Positions 22,971 through 30,519 of a DNA stretch of 32,022 bases are shown here, piece by piece. This stretch comes from Streptomyces narbonensis (GTDB lineage: Bacteria; Actinomycetota; Actinomycetes; Streptomycetales; Streptomycetaceae): NCBI RefSeq assembly GCF_014649015.1, contig NZ_BMSF01000031.1:1-32022 (forward strand), read 5' to 3'. Positions within the stretch are counted from its first letter, which is position 1. Every line of letters starts with the position of its first letter. Made by a program: the position numbers and the translations under genes. The notes under the pieces are model-generated. The model had not been told where the DNA came from, searched no databases, and saw only the letters and a list, made by a program, of their open reading frames with translations.

Positions 22971-22985
22971 GTCACGGAAAGTGAC
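22971..22985. promoter_or_regulatory. BldD-like box upstream of cdgE
   Basis: GTCAC-ggaaa-GTGAC is a perfect 5-bp inverted repeat with core TCAC-N5-GTGA, fitting the BldD consensus TNAC-N5-GTNA. It lies 44 bp before the cdgE start. BldD is a c-di-GMP-dependent repressor known to control diguanylate cyclase genes in Streptomyces. Confidence 0.65.
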
Positions 22986-23030
22986 ATTTAGTGCAAATAG
23001 GGATGCGGGGGGAGTGTGTGGCGGGGAGGA

Positions 23031-23819
23031 TCACTCGCCGGGCCACTCCGGCTTCCGCTTCTCGTTGAACGCCGCCACGCCCTCCGCCCGGTCCCCCGAG
23101 AACGCCACCGAACGCCACGCCGCGTCCTCGACCTCCAGGCCGGCCCGCAGGTCCAGGCCCTGGCCGAGCCGCATGGCCTTCTTCGCGGCGCGCAGCCCGA
23201 CCGGCGAGTTGACCGCGATACGGCCTGCCAGCTCCAGGGCGCCCGTCCGCGCGTCCTCGGCCAGGAGGTCGACGAGGCCCAGCTCGCGGGCCTCCTCCGC
23301 CTCCACGCGGCGCGCCGTGAAGACCAGCTCGGCGGCGCGCGCCGCGCCCACCCGGCGCGGGAGGAGCTGCGTACCGCCGCCGCCCGGGATGACGCCGACG
23401 GAGACCTCGGGGAGGCCGACGACGGCGGTCCCGTCGGCGACGATCACGTCGCAGGCGAGCGCCAGCTCGAAGCCGCCGCCGAGGGCGAAGCCGTGCACGG
23501 CCGCGACGGTCGGCATCGGCAGCTCCAGGACGCCGGTGTAGGCGGCGCGGGCGGTCGGTCGCTGGCGGACGAGCTCAGCGTCGGTGAAGGAGTTGCGCTC
23601 CTTGAGGTCGGCGCCGACGCAGAACGCCCGGTCGTTCGAGGAGGTGAGGACGGTGACGCGGACCGAGGCGTCGGCGGCGAGCGCGTCGCAGGCCGCGCCG
23701 AGGGAGCGGGCCATCTCGGAGGAGACCGCGTTCATCGCCTTGGGCCGGTCGAGGACCAGCTCGGCCACGTGGCCGTCCTTCCGGACCACCACGAACTCAC
23801 CAAAACGCTGCTCGGACAT
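23031..23819 (-). CDS. Enoyl-CoA hydratase/isomerase (crotonase) family protein
   Basis: A 262-residue crotonase-fold enzyme acting on acyl-CoA thioesters in the cytoplasm. Oxyanion-hole segments are CVGADLKER and GFALGGGFELALACD. Both acidic residues of a true hydratase are present: Glu in GGGFE and Glu in LPEVSVGVIPGGGGT. That favours hydratase activity over isomerase or hydrolase variants. The exact substrate (short chain enoyl-CoA or 3-methylglutaconyl-CoA) is not certain. It lies downstream of cya on the same strand with a 64-bp gap holding an operator-like sequence, so it probably has its own promoter. Confidence 0.9.
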   Translation of the reverse strand: MSEQRFGEFVVVRKDGHVAELVLDRPKAMNAVSSEMARSLGAACDALAADASVRVTVLTSSNDRAFCVGADLKERNSFTDAELVRQRPTARAAYTGVLELPMPTVAAVHGFALGGGFELALACDVIVADGTAVVGLPEVSVGVIPGGGGTQLLPRRVGAARAAELVFTARRVEAEEARELGLVDLLAEDARTGALELAGRIAVNSPVGLRAAKKAMRLGQGLDLRAGLEVEDAAWRSVAFSGDRAEGVAAFNEKRKPEWPGE

Positions 23820-23849
23820 GCCGCAGACCCTCCCGACGGACCGGAGCCC

Positions 23850-23875
23850 GTTAACGATGGTTAACGGGCGTTCAC
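23850..23875. promoter_or_regulatory. Repeated GTTAAC operator-like cluster upstream of enoyl-CoA hydratase
   Basis: GTTAAC at 23850-23855, GTTAAC at 23860-23865 and GTTCAC at 23870-23875 are phased every 10 bp, one helical turn. Sequence 23860-23875 matches 15 of 16 positions with 18405-18420. It lies 31 bp before the hydratase start, a good position for a repressor. Confidence 0.5.
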
Positions 23876-23883
23876 CCGAGATC

Positions 23884-25047
23884 CTAATTCGGTCGGCGGG
23901 TCAGGAGCCAGGGTTCGACGACGCCGAGGCCTCGGACCGGCCTCTGCCACATCGGCTGGAGCGCGAAGCGGTACGTGGCGGCCTGCCGGCCCTCCTTCTC
24001 CGCGCGGACCGCCTCCTCGGCCGCCTCCGCCTCGGAGGCGGGCGCGTCCCCGGTCCTGGACAGCTCCGCCGCGAGCGCGCCGTCGACGAGCACGGCGTCC
24101 TTGGGGGCTATCGAGGTGAGGCGGCTGGCGAGGTTCACGGTCGTGCCGAAGACGTCGCCCATGCGGGTGGTCACGGTGCCGAAGGCGATGCCGACGCGCA
24201 GTGCGGGCATCGTCTCGTCGTGGCCGAGGGTCTCGATCAGCCGGAGGGCGATCTCGGCGGCCGTGCCGGGGTCGTCGGCGCAGTAGAGGACCTCGTCGCC
24301 GAGGGTCTTGATGAGCCGGCCGCCGTGCGCGGCGACGAGGTCGGCGCAGGTCGTCTCGAAGGCCTCGACGAGCTCGCCGAGCTCCTCCTCCTCAAGGCGG
24401 CGGGTGAGGCGCGTGAAGCCGACGAGGTCCGCGAAGCCGACCGCGAGCCGCCGGTCGACCATCTCCTCGTCGTCGGCGGCCTGCACGACCCGGCCGGTCG
24501 CGGCGGCGAGCTGCCGCCGCCACACGTAGATCAGGAACTCCTCCAGCTCGGGCAGGAGCAGCTCGACGAGGGGGTATGTCACCTCGGTGCGGGTCATGCC
24601 GGGTTCGGGCGGCTCGGTGAGGCCCTCCAGGAAGGAGTCGATCTGCCACTCGGCGAGCCGGGCGGTGGTCTGGCCGGTGGAGCGGGCGACCTGGACGGCC
24701 ATGGGCTCGCTGAGCAGTCCGGCCTCGACGAGACCGGCGAGGCGGCGCAGCGCGAGGACGTCGGCCTCGGTGAGGGCCTTGGCCTGGCCGATGTCGGCGA
24801 AGCCCATCGCGCGCCAGAAGCGGGAGGCGAGCTCCATGGAGACCCCGGCGGTCCGGGCGGCCTGGAACGGCGTGTAGCGGCGGTCGGCGCCGAGGATCAG
24901 CTGTTCCAGCCGGATGGCGAGCGGGTCGTCGCTCGGCTCGGCCGTGTGGTCGACCTCGTGGTGCGGGGTGGGGTAGGTGGGCGGTTCGGGGGTGGGGTTC
25001 GCGGTCGGCTCGGTGCCGTCGCCCGCGTTCGCGTCGTCGACGGTCAC
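23884..25047 (-). CDS. cya: Class III adenylate cyclase
   Basis: Synthesises cAMP from ATP. The 387-residue soluble protein has an acidic Pro/Thr-rich start (1-45) and a helical regulatory domain (about 45-180; YTPFQAARTAGVSMELASRFW has a helix-turn-helix look). The class III catalytic domain is at about 195-370. Metal-binding Asp207 (FADLVGFT) and Asp251 (TLGDEV), adenine-recognising Lys247, and transition-state residues Asn305 and Arg309 (VNLASRL) are all present, so it should be active. It corresponds from memory to S. coelicolor Cya (SCO4928), needed for normal germination and development. It starts at GTG 25047 with AGGAGG 5 nt upstream. It lies between birA and an enoyl-CoA hydratase, close to the diguanylate cyclase. 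Confidence 0.93.
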   Translation of the reverse strand: MTVDDANAGDGTEPTANPTPEPPTYPTPHHEVDHTAEPSDDPLAIRLEQLILGADRRYTPFQAARTAGVSMELASRFWRAMGFADIGQAKALTEADVLALRRLAGLVEAGLLSEPMAVQVARSTGQTTARLAEWQIDSFLEGLTEPPEPGMTRTEVTYPLVELLLPELEEFLIYVWRRQLAAATGRVVQAADDEEMVDRRLAVGFADLVGFTRLTRRLEEEELGELVEAFETTCADLVAAHGGRLIKTLGDEVLYCADDPGTAAEIALRLIETLGHDETMPALRVGIAFGTVTTRMGDVFGTTVNLASRLTSIAPKDAVLVDGALAAELSRTGDAPASEAEAAEEAVRAEKEGRQAATYRFALQPMWQRPVRGLGVVEPWLLTRRPN

Positions 25048-25180
25048 CGGCCGCCTCCTGCCCGTTCCCTGCCGCTGCCCACGTGTCCTGCCGATCTGTC
25101 GCTTGGATCGCGCTCCACGATACGGCAGGTGTGTGCTGGCTCACGCGCGAACGGCTGCCGCCTTCGCGCGGTGGGGGTGT

Positions 25181-25205
25181 GCCCACCCCGTCCCGGAGGG
25201 TGGGC
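25181..25205 (-). terminator. Hairpin after birA
   Basis: An 8-bp perfect stem GCCCACCC/GGGTGGGC (25181-25188, 25198-25205) with a 9-nt loop, 14 bp beyond the birA stop. A competing GGTGGG/CCCACC pairing exists just to the left. Confidence 0.55.
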
Positions 25206-25219
25206 GTCCACGTCCCAGG

Positions 25220-26071
25220 TCAGCTCGGGGTCCGCAGGTGGACGATGTCGCCGGCGCCGACGGCCTCCGTGCCGCCGCCCTCCGTGGCCACGACGAGGCG
25301 CCCGTCGCCGTCCAGGGCGACCGCCTCGCCTTCCAGCATCCGCTCGCCGGGCAGGTCGGCCCGGACACGTCGGCCGAGGGTCGCGCAGCCGGCCGCGTAG
25401 GCCGCCTGGAGGCCGGAGGCGGCGGGGTCGCCGTCGGCCCGTACCCAGTCGCCGTACCACTGCTCCAGGGAGCGCAGAACGGCCCGCAGGAGGGTGTCGC
25501 GGTCGGTGGAGACGGCGCCGGCGAGGAGGAGGGAGCCGGCGGCCGGGACGGGCAGCTCGTCCTCGCGGAGGGTGACGTTGATGCCGAGGCCGACGACGAT
25601 GGCGTCGTCTCCGGCACGCTCGGCGAGGATGCCGCCGGTCTTGCGCTCCTCGCCTCCGACGGAAACCAGCAGGTCGTTCGGCCACTTGAGGGACATGTCG
25701 GTCCCAGCGGCCTTCGCGAGGCCGGTCGCGGCGGCCACGCCGGTGAGCAGCGGGAGCCAGCCCCAGCGGTGCACGGGCACGTCCGGCTTGAGGAGGACGG
25801 AGAGGAAGAGTCCGGAGCGGGCGGGCGCCGTCCAGGTGCGGTCGAGGCGGCCGCGGCCCGAGGTCTGCTCCTCGGCCACGAGCACCGCGCCCTCGGGCAG
25901 CTCGTCGGCGCGGGCGGCCAGGTCGCTGTTGGTGGAGCCGGTGGTGCTGACCACGTCGAGCGAGGTCCACAGAGCGTCGGGTTGCACGAGCGCGCGGCGC
26001 AGGGCGGGGGCGTTCAGCGGGGGCCGGTCGAGGTCGGACCAGGGCCGGTCGGAGCCTTGAGAGGTCGTCAT
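25220..26071 (-). CDS. birA: Biotin-[acetyl-CoA-carboxylase] ligase
   Basis: Activates biotin as biotinyl-AMP and transfers it to the lysine of biotin carboxyl carrier domains such as that of AccA2. The 283-residue protein has the catalytic domain only, with no N-terminal DNA-binding domain, so it is not a repressor. Visible motifs are STNSDLAAR, the biotinyl-AMP loop SGRGRLDRTW, KWPNDLLV with the catalytic Lys, GGILAER, and GLGINV. The C-terminal SH3-like domain follows (about 235-283). It is divergent from pccB, matching its role. No ribosome binding site precedes ATG 26071. TACTCT lies 7 bp upstream on the minus strand (26084-26079), so the transcript may be leaderless. Confidence 0.95.
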   Translation of the reverse strand: MTTSQGSDRPWSDLDRPPLNAPALRRALVQPDALWTSLDVVSTTGSTNSDLAARADELPEGAVLVAEEQTSGRGRLDRTWTAPARSGLFLSVLLKPDVPVHRWGWLPLLTGVAAATGLAKAAGTDMSLKWPNDLLVSVGGEERKTGGILAERAGDDAIVVGLGINVTLREDELPVPAAGSLLLAGAVSTDRDTLLRAVLRSLEQWYGDWVRADGDPAASGLQAAYAAGCATLGRRVRADLPGERMLEGEAVALDGDGRLVVATEGGGTEAVGAGDIVHLRTPS

Positions 26072-26078
26072 GCAAGCC

Positions 26079-26084
26079 AGAGTA
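26079..26084 (-). promoter_or_regulatory. Putative -10 element of birA
   Basis: TACTCT on the minus strand ends 7 bp before the birA ATG, with no ribosome binding site between. The -35 region is not recognisable. Confidence 0.4.
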
Positions 26085-26205
26085 GGTGTGGCAAAGACCG
26101 CAGTGCCGAACCGTATCCGCGTCGATACGCTACGGGTCAGTAGGCCAGCAGTAGCCCATTCGTAGTCAACGAACCCCCCGTGACCAGGCAGGGAGCCGCA
26201 TCCCG

Positions 26206-27807
26206 ATGTCCGAGCCGGCAGAGCAGTACGAGATCGACATTCACACGACCGCGGGCAAGATCGCGGACCTCAAGCGCCGTATCGACGAGGCCACGCACGC
26301 CGGCTCGGAGCGCGCGGTGGAGAAGCAGCACGCGAAGGGCAAGCTGACCGCGCGTGAGCGCATCGCCCTGCTGCTCGACGAGGGGTCCTTCGTCGAGCTG
26401 GACGAGCTGGCTCGCCACCGGTCGACCAACTTCGGTCTGGAGAAGAACCGCCCGTACGGAGACGGTGTCGTCACCGGCTACGGCACGGTCGACGGGCGTC
26501 CCGTCGCCGTGTTCTCGCAGGACTTCACGGTCTTCGGCGGTGCGCTCGGAGAGACCTACGGCCAGAAGATCATCAAGGTGATGGACTTCGCGCTGAAGAC
26601 GGGCTGCCCCGTCATCGGCATCAACGACTCCGGCGGCGCCCGCATCCAGGAGGGTGTGAGCGCGCTCGGCATGTACGGCGAGATCTTCCGCCGCAACACC
26701 CACGCGTCCGGGGTGATCCCGCAGATCTCCCTGATCGTGGGCCCGTGCGCGGGCGGCGCGGTGTACTCCCCCGCGATCACCGACTTCACGGTGATGGTGG
26801 ACCAGACCTCGCACATGTTCATCACGGGACCGGACGTCATCAAGACGGTGACCGGCGAGGACGTGGGCTTCGAGGAGCTGGGCGGCGCCCGGACGCACAA
26901 CTCGACCTCGGGCGTGGCGCACCACATGGCGGGTGACGAGAAGGACGCCATCGAGTACGTGAAGTCCCTGCTGTCCTACCTGCCGTCGAACAACCTCTCC
27001 GAGGCGCCGGCCTTCCCCGAGGTCGCGGACACCGAGGTGACGGACGAGGACCGCGAGCTCGACACGCTGATCCCGGACTCGGCCAACCAGCCGTACGACA
27101 TGCACAAGGTCATCGAGCACGTCCTCGACGACGGCGAGTTCCTGGAGACGCAGGCGCTGTTCGCGCCGAACATCGTGACCGGCTTCGGCCGTGTCGAGGG
27201 CTTCCCGGTCGGTGTCGTCGCCAACCAGCCGATGCAGTTCGCCGGCTGCCTCGACATCAACGCCTCGGAGAAGGCCGCGCGGTTCGTCCGGACGTGCGAC
27301 GCCTTCAACATCCCGGTGCTGACGTTCGTCGACGTGCCGGGCTTCCTGCCGGGTGTGGACCAGGAGTACGGCGGCATCATCCGGCGCGGCGCGAAGCTGA
27401 TCTACGCGTACGCCGAGGCGACGGTCCCGCTGATCACGGTCATCACCCGGAAGGCCTTCGGCGGCGCGTACGACGTCATGGGCTCGAAGCACCTGGGCGC
27501 CGACCTGAACCTGGCGTGGCCGACCGCGCAGATCGCGGTGATGGGCGCGCAGGGCGCGGTCAACATCCTGCACCGCCGGACGATCACGGAGGCTGAGGGC
27601 CGGGACGATGCGGACGCAGTGCGGGCGCGGCTGATGCAGGAGTACGAGGACGCCCTGCTCAACCCGTACATCGCGGCCGAGCGCGGCTACATCGACGGTG
27701 TGGTCATGCCCTCGGACACCCGCCCGCAGATCGTGAAGGGGCTGCGTCAGCTCCGCACGAAGCGGGAATCCCTTCCCCCGAAGAAGCACGGCAACATCCC
27801 GCTGTAG
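26206..27807 (+). CDS. pccB: Propionyl/acyl-CoA carboxylase beta (carboxyltransferase) subunit
   Basis: Transfers CO2 from carboxybiotin to propionyl-CoA (and possibly acetyl-CoA), giving methylmalonyl-CoA for polyketides and odd-chain lipids. The 533-residue length is standard. The two oxyanion regions are GINDSGGARIQEGV with GPCAGGAVYSPA, and FVDVPGFLPGVDQEYGGIIRRGAK with AFGGAYDVMGSK. Asp423 in GGAYDVMG corresponds to the S. coelicolor PccB residue (Asp422) that sets acyl-CoA preference, which favours propionyl-CoA. It is followed 27 bp later by pccE, an operon. The biotinylated alpha subunit is encoded separately (accA2, 31942). ATG 26206 has a GGGAG ribosome binding site upstream. Confidence 0.96.
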   Translation: MSEPAEQYEIDIHTTAGKIADLKRRIDEATHAGSERAVEKQHAKGKLTARERIALLLDEGSFVELDELARHRSTNFGLEKNRPYGDGVVTGYGTVDGRPVAVFSQDFTVFGGALGETYGQKIIKVMDFALKTGCPVIGINDSGGARIQEGVSALGMYGEIFRRNTHASGVIPQISLIVGPCAGGAVYSPAITDFTVMVDQTSHMFITGPDVIKTVTGEDVGFEELGGARTHNSTSGVAHHMAGDEKDAIEYVKSLLSYLPSNNLSEAPAFPEVADTEVTDEDRELDTLIPDSANQPYDMHKVIEHVLDDGEFLETQALFAPNIVTGFGRVEGFPVGVVANQPMQFAGCLDINASEKAARFVRTCDAFNIPVLTFVDVPGFLPGVDQEYGGIIRRGAKLIYAYAEATVPLITVITRKAFGGAYDVMGSKHLGADLNLAWPTAQIAVMGAQGAVNILHRRTITEAEGRDDADAVRARLMQEYEDALLNPYIAAERGYIDGVVMPSDTRPQIVKGLRQLRTKRESLPPKKHGNIPL

Positions 27808-27834
27808 CCGCGTACGAGCGATGAAGGAGCCGTT

Positions 27835-28047
27835 GTGATCAAGGTCGTACGAGGAAACCCGACGCCCGAGGAGCTGGCCGCCGCACTGGCGGTGGTCCAG
27901 GCCCGGGCCGCGGCCACGGCGGCGGCGTCCGCCGAGGGCGGCGGCCCGGCCGTACCGGAAGGATGGTCGGATCCCTCGCGGATCGCGCGTGCGGTACGGC
28001 ACCGGCCGGGCCCCAGGGCCTGGGCCAGGTCGTACTGGCCCGTGTAG
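27835..28047 (+). CDS. pccE: Acyl-CoA carboxylase epsilon subunit
   Basis: A 70-residue protein of the actinomycete acyl-CoA carboxylase epsilon family, which binds the carboxyltransferase core and raises activity. The diagnostic start IKVVRGNPTPEELAAALAVV and the closing W-S-D-P...PRAWARSYW segment are present, separated by an Ala-rich linker. It starts at GTG 27835 with AAGGAG 8 nt upstream, 27 bp after the pccB stop. Its position right after the beta subunit confirms the call. Confidence 0.94.
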   Translation: MIKVVRGNPTPEELAAALAVVQARAAATAAASAEGGGPAVPEGWSDPSRIARAVRHRPGPRAWARSYWPV

Positions 28048-28063
28048 CCGTCGGATGCCGGAA

Positions 28064-28093
28064 GGCCGGACCCCGTGTGCGGGGGGTCCGGCC
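28064..28093. terminator. Terminator after pccE
   Basis: A perfect 11-bp stem GGCCGGACCCC/GGGGTCCGGCC (28064-28074, 28083-28093) with an 8-nt loop, 16 bp after the pccE stop and before the convergent MFS gene. Confidence 0.85.
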
Positions 28094-28157
28094 ATTCGCA
28101 TGCCCGGGGCCTCGCGCGGGCCCGGGGCCTTTCGCGTGTCGTCCCGGTGACGGGCGC

Positions 28158-29552
28158 TCACGTACGGCGGAGGAAGACGCCGGCAAGTACGGCTCCGACC
28201 GCGACGATCGCGGCGTTGACGAGGACCGCGAGGCCGATGCCGTCGAGGAGGACGGGCGCGGTGACGACGACGGCGCTCATGACCGGCGTGCCCATGGTGA
28301 TGCCGATCTGCTGGGTCATGGTCGCGAGGCCGGTCGCCATGCCCTGCTCGCCGTCGGGGATGCCCGAGGTGGCGGTGACCATGAAGCCGACGATGGCGAG
28401 CATGTTGCCGACACCGCCGGCGAAGGTCGCGGCGAGCAGCAGTCCGAGGCTGCCGCGGTCGTCGCCGAGCCCGTACAGGGCCAGGGTGGCGGCGGCCTGG
28501 AGGAGTCCGCCGGTGACGAGGGCGGCGCGGGCGCCGAAGCGGCCGATGAAGCGCGAGGCGAGGACGCCGCCGAGGATCGTGCCGGCGCCGAGGACGCCGA
28601 AGGACAGGCCGGCGGCGAGCGGCGAGAAGCCCAGGACGTCCTGGAGGTACAGCGTCATGAGGAAGACCAGCGAGGTCTCGGTGACGAAGGCGACGAGCCC
28701 GGCGAGGTTGCCCCAGACGACGGTGCGGCGCTTCAGGACGTGGACGGGGACGAGCGGTGAGGCGGCGCGCCGTTCGACGAGGACGAAGGCGACGAGGAGG
28801 GCGGCTCCGGTGGCGAGGGCGGTGAGCGCGGTGGGGTCGGTCCACCCGTGCTCGCCGGCGACGGTGAGGCCGTAGACGAGGGCGAGGAGTCCGCCGGTGA
28901 CGCTGACCGCGCCGGGGACGTCGAGGCGGGGGCGGACGGCGGGGCGGCTCTCGCTCAGGACGGCTGGGGCGACGAGGAGGACGGCGAGGGCCACCGGCAC
29001 GTTGACGAAGAACGCCCAGCGCCAGGAGAGCAGGTCGGTGAGGACGCCGCCGAGGATGGCGCCGGTGGTGAAGCCCGCCGACATGAGGGCGCCGTTCAGG
29101 CCGAGGGCCTTGGCGCGCAGCGGGCCCTCCGGGAAGGAGGCGGTGAGCAGGGAGAGCCCCGCGGGGGTGACGGCGGCCGTGGCGAGGCCCTGGGCGACCC
29201 GGGCGGCCATGAGCATCTCGGGGCCGGTGGCGAGGCCTCCGACGAGCGAGGAGACGCCGAGGAGGGCCATGCCGCCGAGGAAGAGGCGGCGGCGTCCGAT
29301 CAGGTCGGCGACGCGCCCGAAGAGCAGGGTGAATCCGGCGGCGGCGAGGGCGAAGGCGGTGGCGATCCACTGGAGGCCGCCGAGGGTGAAGCCGAGTCCC
29401 TGACCGATGACGGGCAGGGCCACGTTCAGGATCGAGAAGTCGACGGCCAGCATGAACTGGGCGAGGAGGAGCACGACGAGGACGAGCCGCATCCGGCCGG
29501 TCATCCGGTCCTCGGCGCGTTCGGTGGGGGTGGGGAGATCCAGGGCGACCAT
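28158..29552 (-). CDS. MFS drug exporter, DHA2 (EmrB/QacA, 14-helix) family
   Basis: A 464-residue integral membrane proton antiporter with about 14 hydrophobic helices. Family marks are AVDFSILNVALPVI in helix 1 (the DHA2 D-x-x-I-x-N-V-A-L-P signature), WIATAFALAAAGF, the GRVADLIGRRR loop between helices 2 and 3, and motif C near GLSLLTASFPEGPLRAK and SWRWAFFVNVPVA. It probably exports a toxic compound or antibiotic; the substrate is not predictable. ATG 29552 has AAGGAG 8 nt upstream. It is divergent from a TetR regulator, and its ribosome binding site overlaps the candidate TetR operator, a classic exporter/repressor arrangement. Confidence 0.93.
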   Translation of the reverse strand: MVALDLPTPTERAEDRMTGRMRLVLVVLLLAQFMLAVDFSILNVALPVIGQGLGFTLGGLQWIATAFALAAAGFTLLFGRVADLIGRRRLFLGGMALLGVSSLVGGLATGPEMLMAARVAQGLATAAVTPAGLSLLTASFPEGPLRAKALGLNGALMSAGFTTGAILGGVLTDLLSWRWAFFVNVPVALAVLLVAPAVLSESRPAVRPRLDVPGAVSVTGGLLALVYGLTVAGEHGWTDPTALTALATGAALLVAFVLVERRAASPLVPVHVLKRRTVVWGNLAGLVAFVTETSLVFLMTLYLQDVLGFSPLAAGLSFGVLGAGTILGGVLASRFIGRFGARAALVTGGLLQAAATLALYGLGDDRGSLGLLLAATFAGGVGNMLAIVGFMVTATSGIPDGEQGMATGLATMTQQIGITMGTPVMSAVVVTAPVLLDGIGLAVLVNAAIVAVGAVLAGVFLRRT

Positions 29553-29563
29553 GCGGAGAACTC

Positions 29564-29626
29564 CTTAATGGGAGACTGGTTCCGTTAAGATGTCCCGTAC
29601 CGTAGCAGAGTCGAAGGACTTAATGG
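29564..29626. promoter_or_regulatory. Candidate TetR operator between MFS exporter and TetR genes
   Basis: CTTAATGG (29564-29571) and CCGTTAAG (29582-29589) form an inverted repeat with one mismatch and a 10-bp spacer. A further direct copy, CTTAATGG, is at 29619-29626 over the TetR start codon. The AT-rich cores stand out in GC-rich surroundings. Confidence 0.6.
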
Positions 29627-30291
29627 AACAGGAGACCCGTTTGACTGAGAGCCGACCGGCCTCGCCCGGCACCCTGCGCCCCGGCGGCCGCACCGCGAAG
29701 GTCCGCGGGGCCGTCCTCGACGCCACCCGCGACGCCCTCGCGGAGACCGGCTTCCACGCCCTCAACATGGACCGGATCGCCGCCAGCGCCGGTGTGGGCA
29801 AGACGACCGTCTACCGCCGCTGGGGCTCCCCCGTCGGCCTCGTCACCGACCTCCTGCACGACATGGCGGAGCAGTCCCTGCCCGCCGCCGACACCGGCGG
29901 CCTCGCGGGCGACCTGCGGGCCAACGCCGAACTCGTACGGGACACCCTGGCCGATCCCCGGGTGGGCGCCGTCTTCCACGCGGTCATCGCCGCCGCGGCA
30001 TGCGACGAGGAGTGCGCCCGCGCGCTCGCCGGCTTCTACCGGACCCGGCTCGCCGAATGGGCCCCGGTCGTGGCCAGGGGCGCGGAGCGCGGCGAGATCC
30101 CGGCGGAGACGGACCCGCTGGAGCTGCTCCGCGCCGTCTCCGCGCCGCTCTACTACCGCTTCGCCGTGACCCACGAGGAGCTCACCGCGGACGTGGCGGA
30201 GCGGGCCGCGGAGGCGGCGCTCGCGGCGGCCCGCGGCGGGGTGTTCACCCGCCCGCAGGGCGCGTCCGGCGACCCCATCGGGCAGGAATAG
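29623..30291 (+). CDS. TetR-family repressor, probable regulator of the adjacent MFS exporter
   Basis: A 222-residue DNA-binding repressor. The TetR N-terminal domain (about 20-70) reads VLDATRDALAETGFHALNMD, then IAASAGVGKTTVYRRWGSP, the typical recognition helix. The rest is a helical ligand-binding domain (TetR_C type, with AVFHAVIAAAACDEECARAL and PLYYRFAVTHEEL). ATG 29623 is preferred because GAAGGA lies 4 nt upstream. ATG 29590 in frame lies at the edge of the operator repeats and is less likely. It should repress the exporter and itself. Confidence 0.9.
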   Translation: MEQETRLTESRPASPGTLRPGGRTAKVRGAVLDATRDALAETGFHALNMDRIAASAGVGKTTVYRRWGSPVGLVTDLLHDMAEQSLPAADTGGLAGDLRANAELVRDTLADPRVGAVFHAVIAAAACDEECARALAGFYRTRLAEWAPVVARGAERGEIPAETDPLELLRAVSAPLYYRFAVTHEELTADVAERAAEAALAAARGGVFTRPQGASGDPIGQE

Positions 30292-30303
30292 TCCCTCGGT
30301 ACG

Positions 30304-30335
30304 GGGGCGCTTGAGTATCCGTACTCAGGCGCCCC
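30304..30335. promoter_or_regulatory. Interrupted inverted repeat upstream of mmpB-like gene (terminator or operator)
   Basis: GGGGCGC-tt-GAGTA-tccg-TACTC-ag-GCGCCCC (30304-30335) begins 13 bp after the tetR stop and ends 26 bp before ATG 30362. It could terminate tetR. The AT-containing core GAGTAtccgTACTC also looks like a protein-binding palindrome in the promoter of the next gene. Confidence 0.55.
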
Positions 30336-30361
30336 GCGCGCCCCGCGCGGAGGATCGGAGC

Positions 30362-30490
30362 ATGCTGTGGTCCGACCCCAAGAACCAGCCGCCGAAGTTC
30401 CTGCGCGACATGCAGGAGATGCTCCGCCGCGGCGGCATCGTGCTCGGCGTCGCGATGGTGCTCTTAATGCTCGTCGTCGGTGCGCGCTGA
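30362..30490 (+). CDS. mmpB: 42-residue single-span membrane protein, MmpB-like
   Basis: A tiny gene. The product starts MLWSDPKNQPPKFLRDMQEM and ends with one hydrophobic helix (about residues 25-40) and GAR. I recall conserved Streptomyces proteins with the start MLWSDPK...PPK..RD annotated as morphogenic membrane protein MmpB. In S. coelicolor one lies in the same place, next to maf. Cytoplasmic N-terminus with the single helix in the membrane is the likely topology. GGAG lies upstream (gaggatcggagc). The maf start is 30 bp downstream, so they are probably co-transcribed. The gene name rests on memory of the family start, not on a search. Confidence 0.75.
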   Translation: MLWSDPKNQPPKFLRDMQEMLRRGGIVLGVAMVLLMLVVGAR

Positions 30491-30519
30491 GGAGCGCCGG
30501 CACTGACTACGCTGGCCTC

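Noticed and set aside
23584..25575. A 663-codon plus-strand frame opposite cya
   Set aside because: Gly/Val/Glu-rich shadow of cya with no recognisable domain; cya has all catalytic residues on the other strand.
28102..28130. Direct repeat GCCCGGGGCCT after pccE
   Set aside because: Two short GC-only copies downstream of a terminator; chance similarity is likely at this composition.
26137..29370. A 1077-codon open frame on the minus strand across pccB, pccE and the MFS gene
   Set aside because: It is antisense to pccB and pccE, and out of frame with the MFS gene, with Arg/Pro/His-rich low complexity. Long antisense frames are expected at this GC content.
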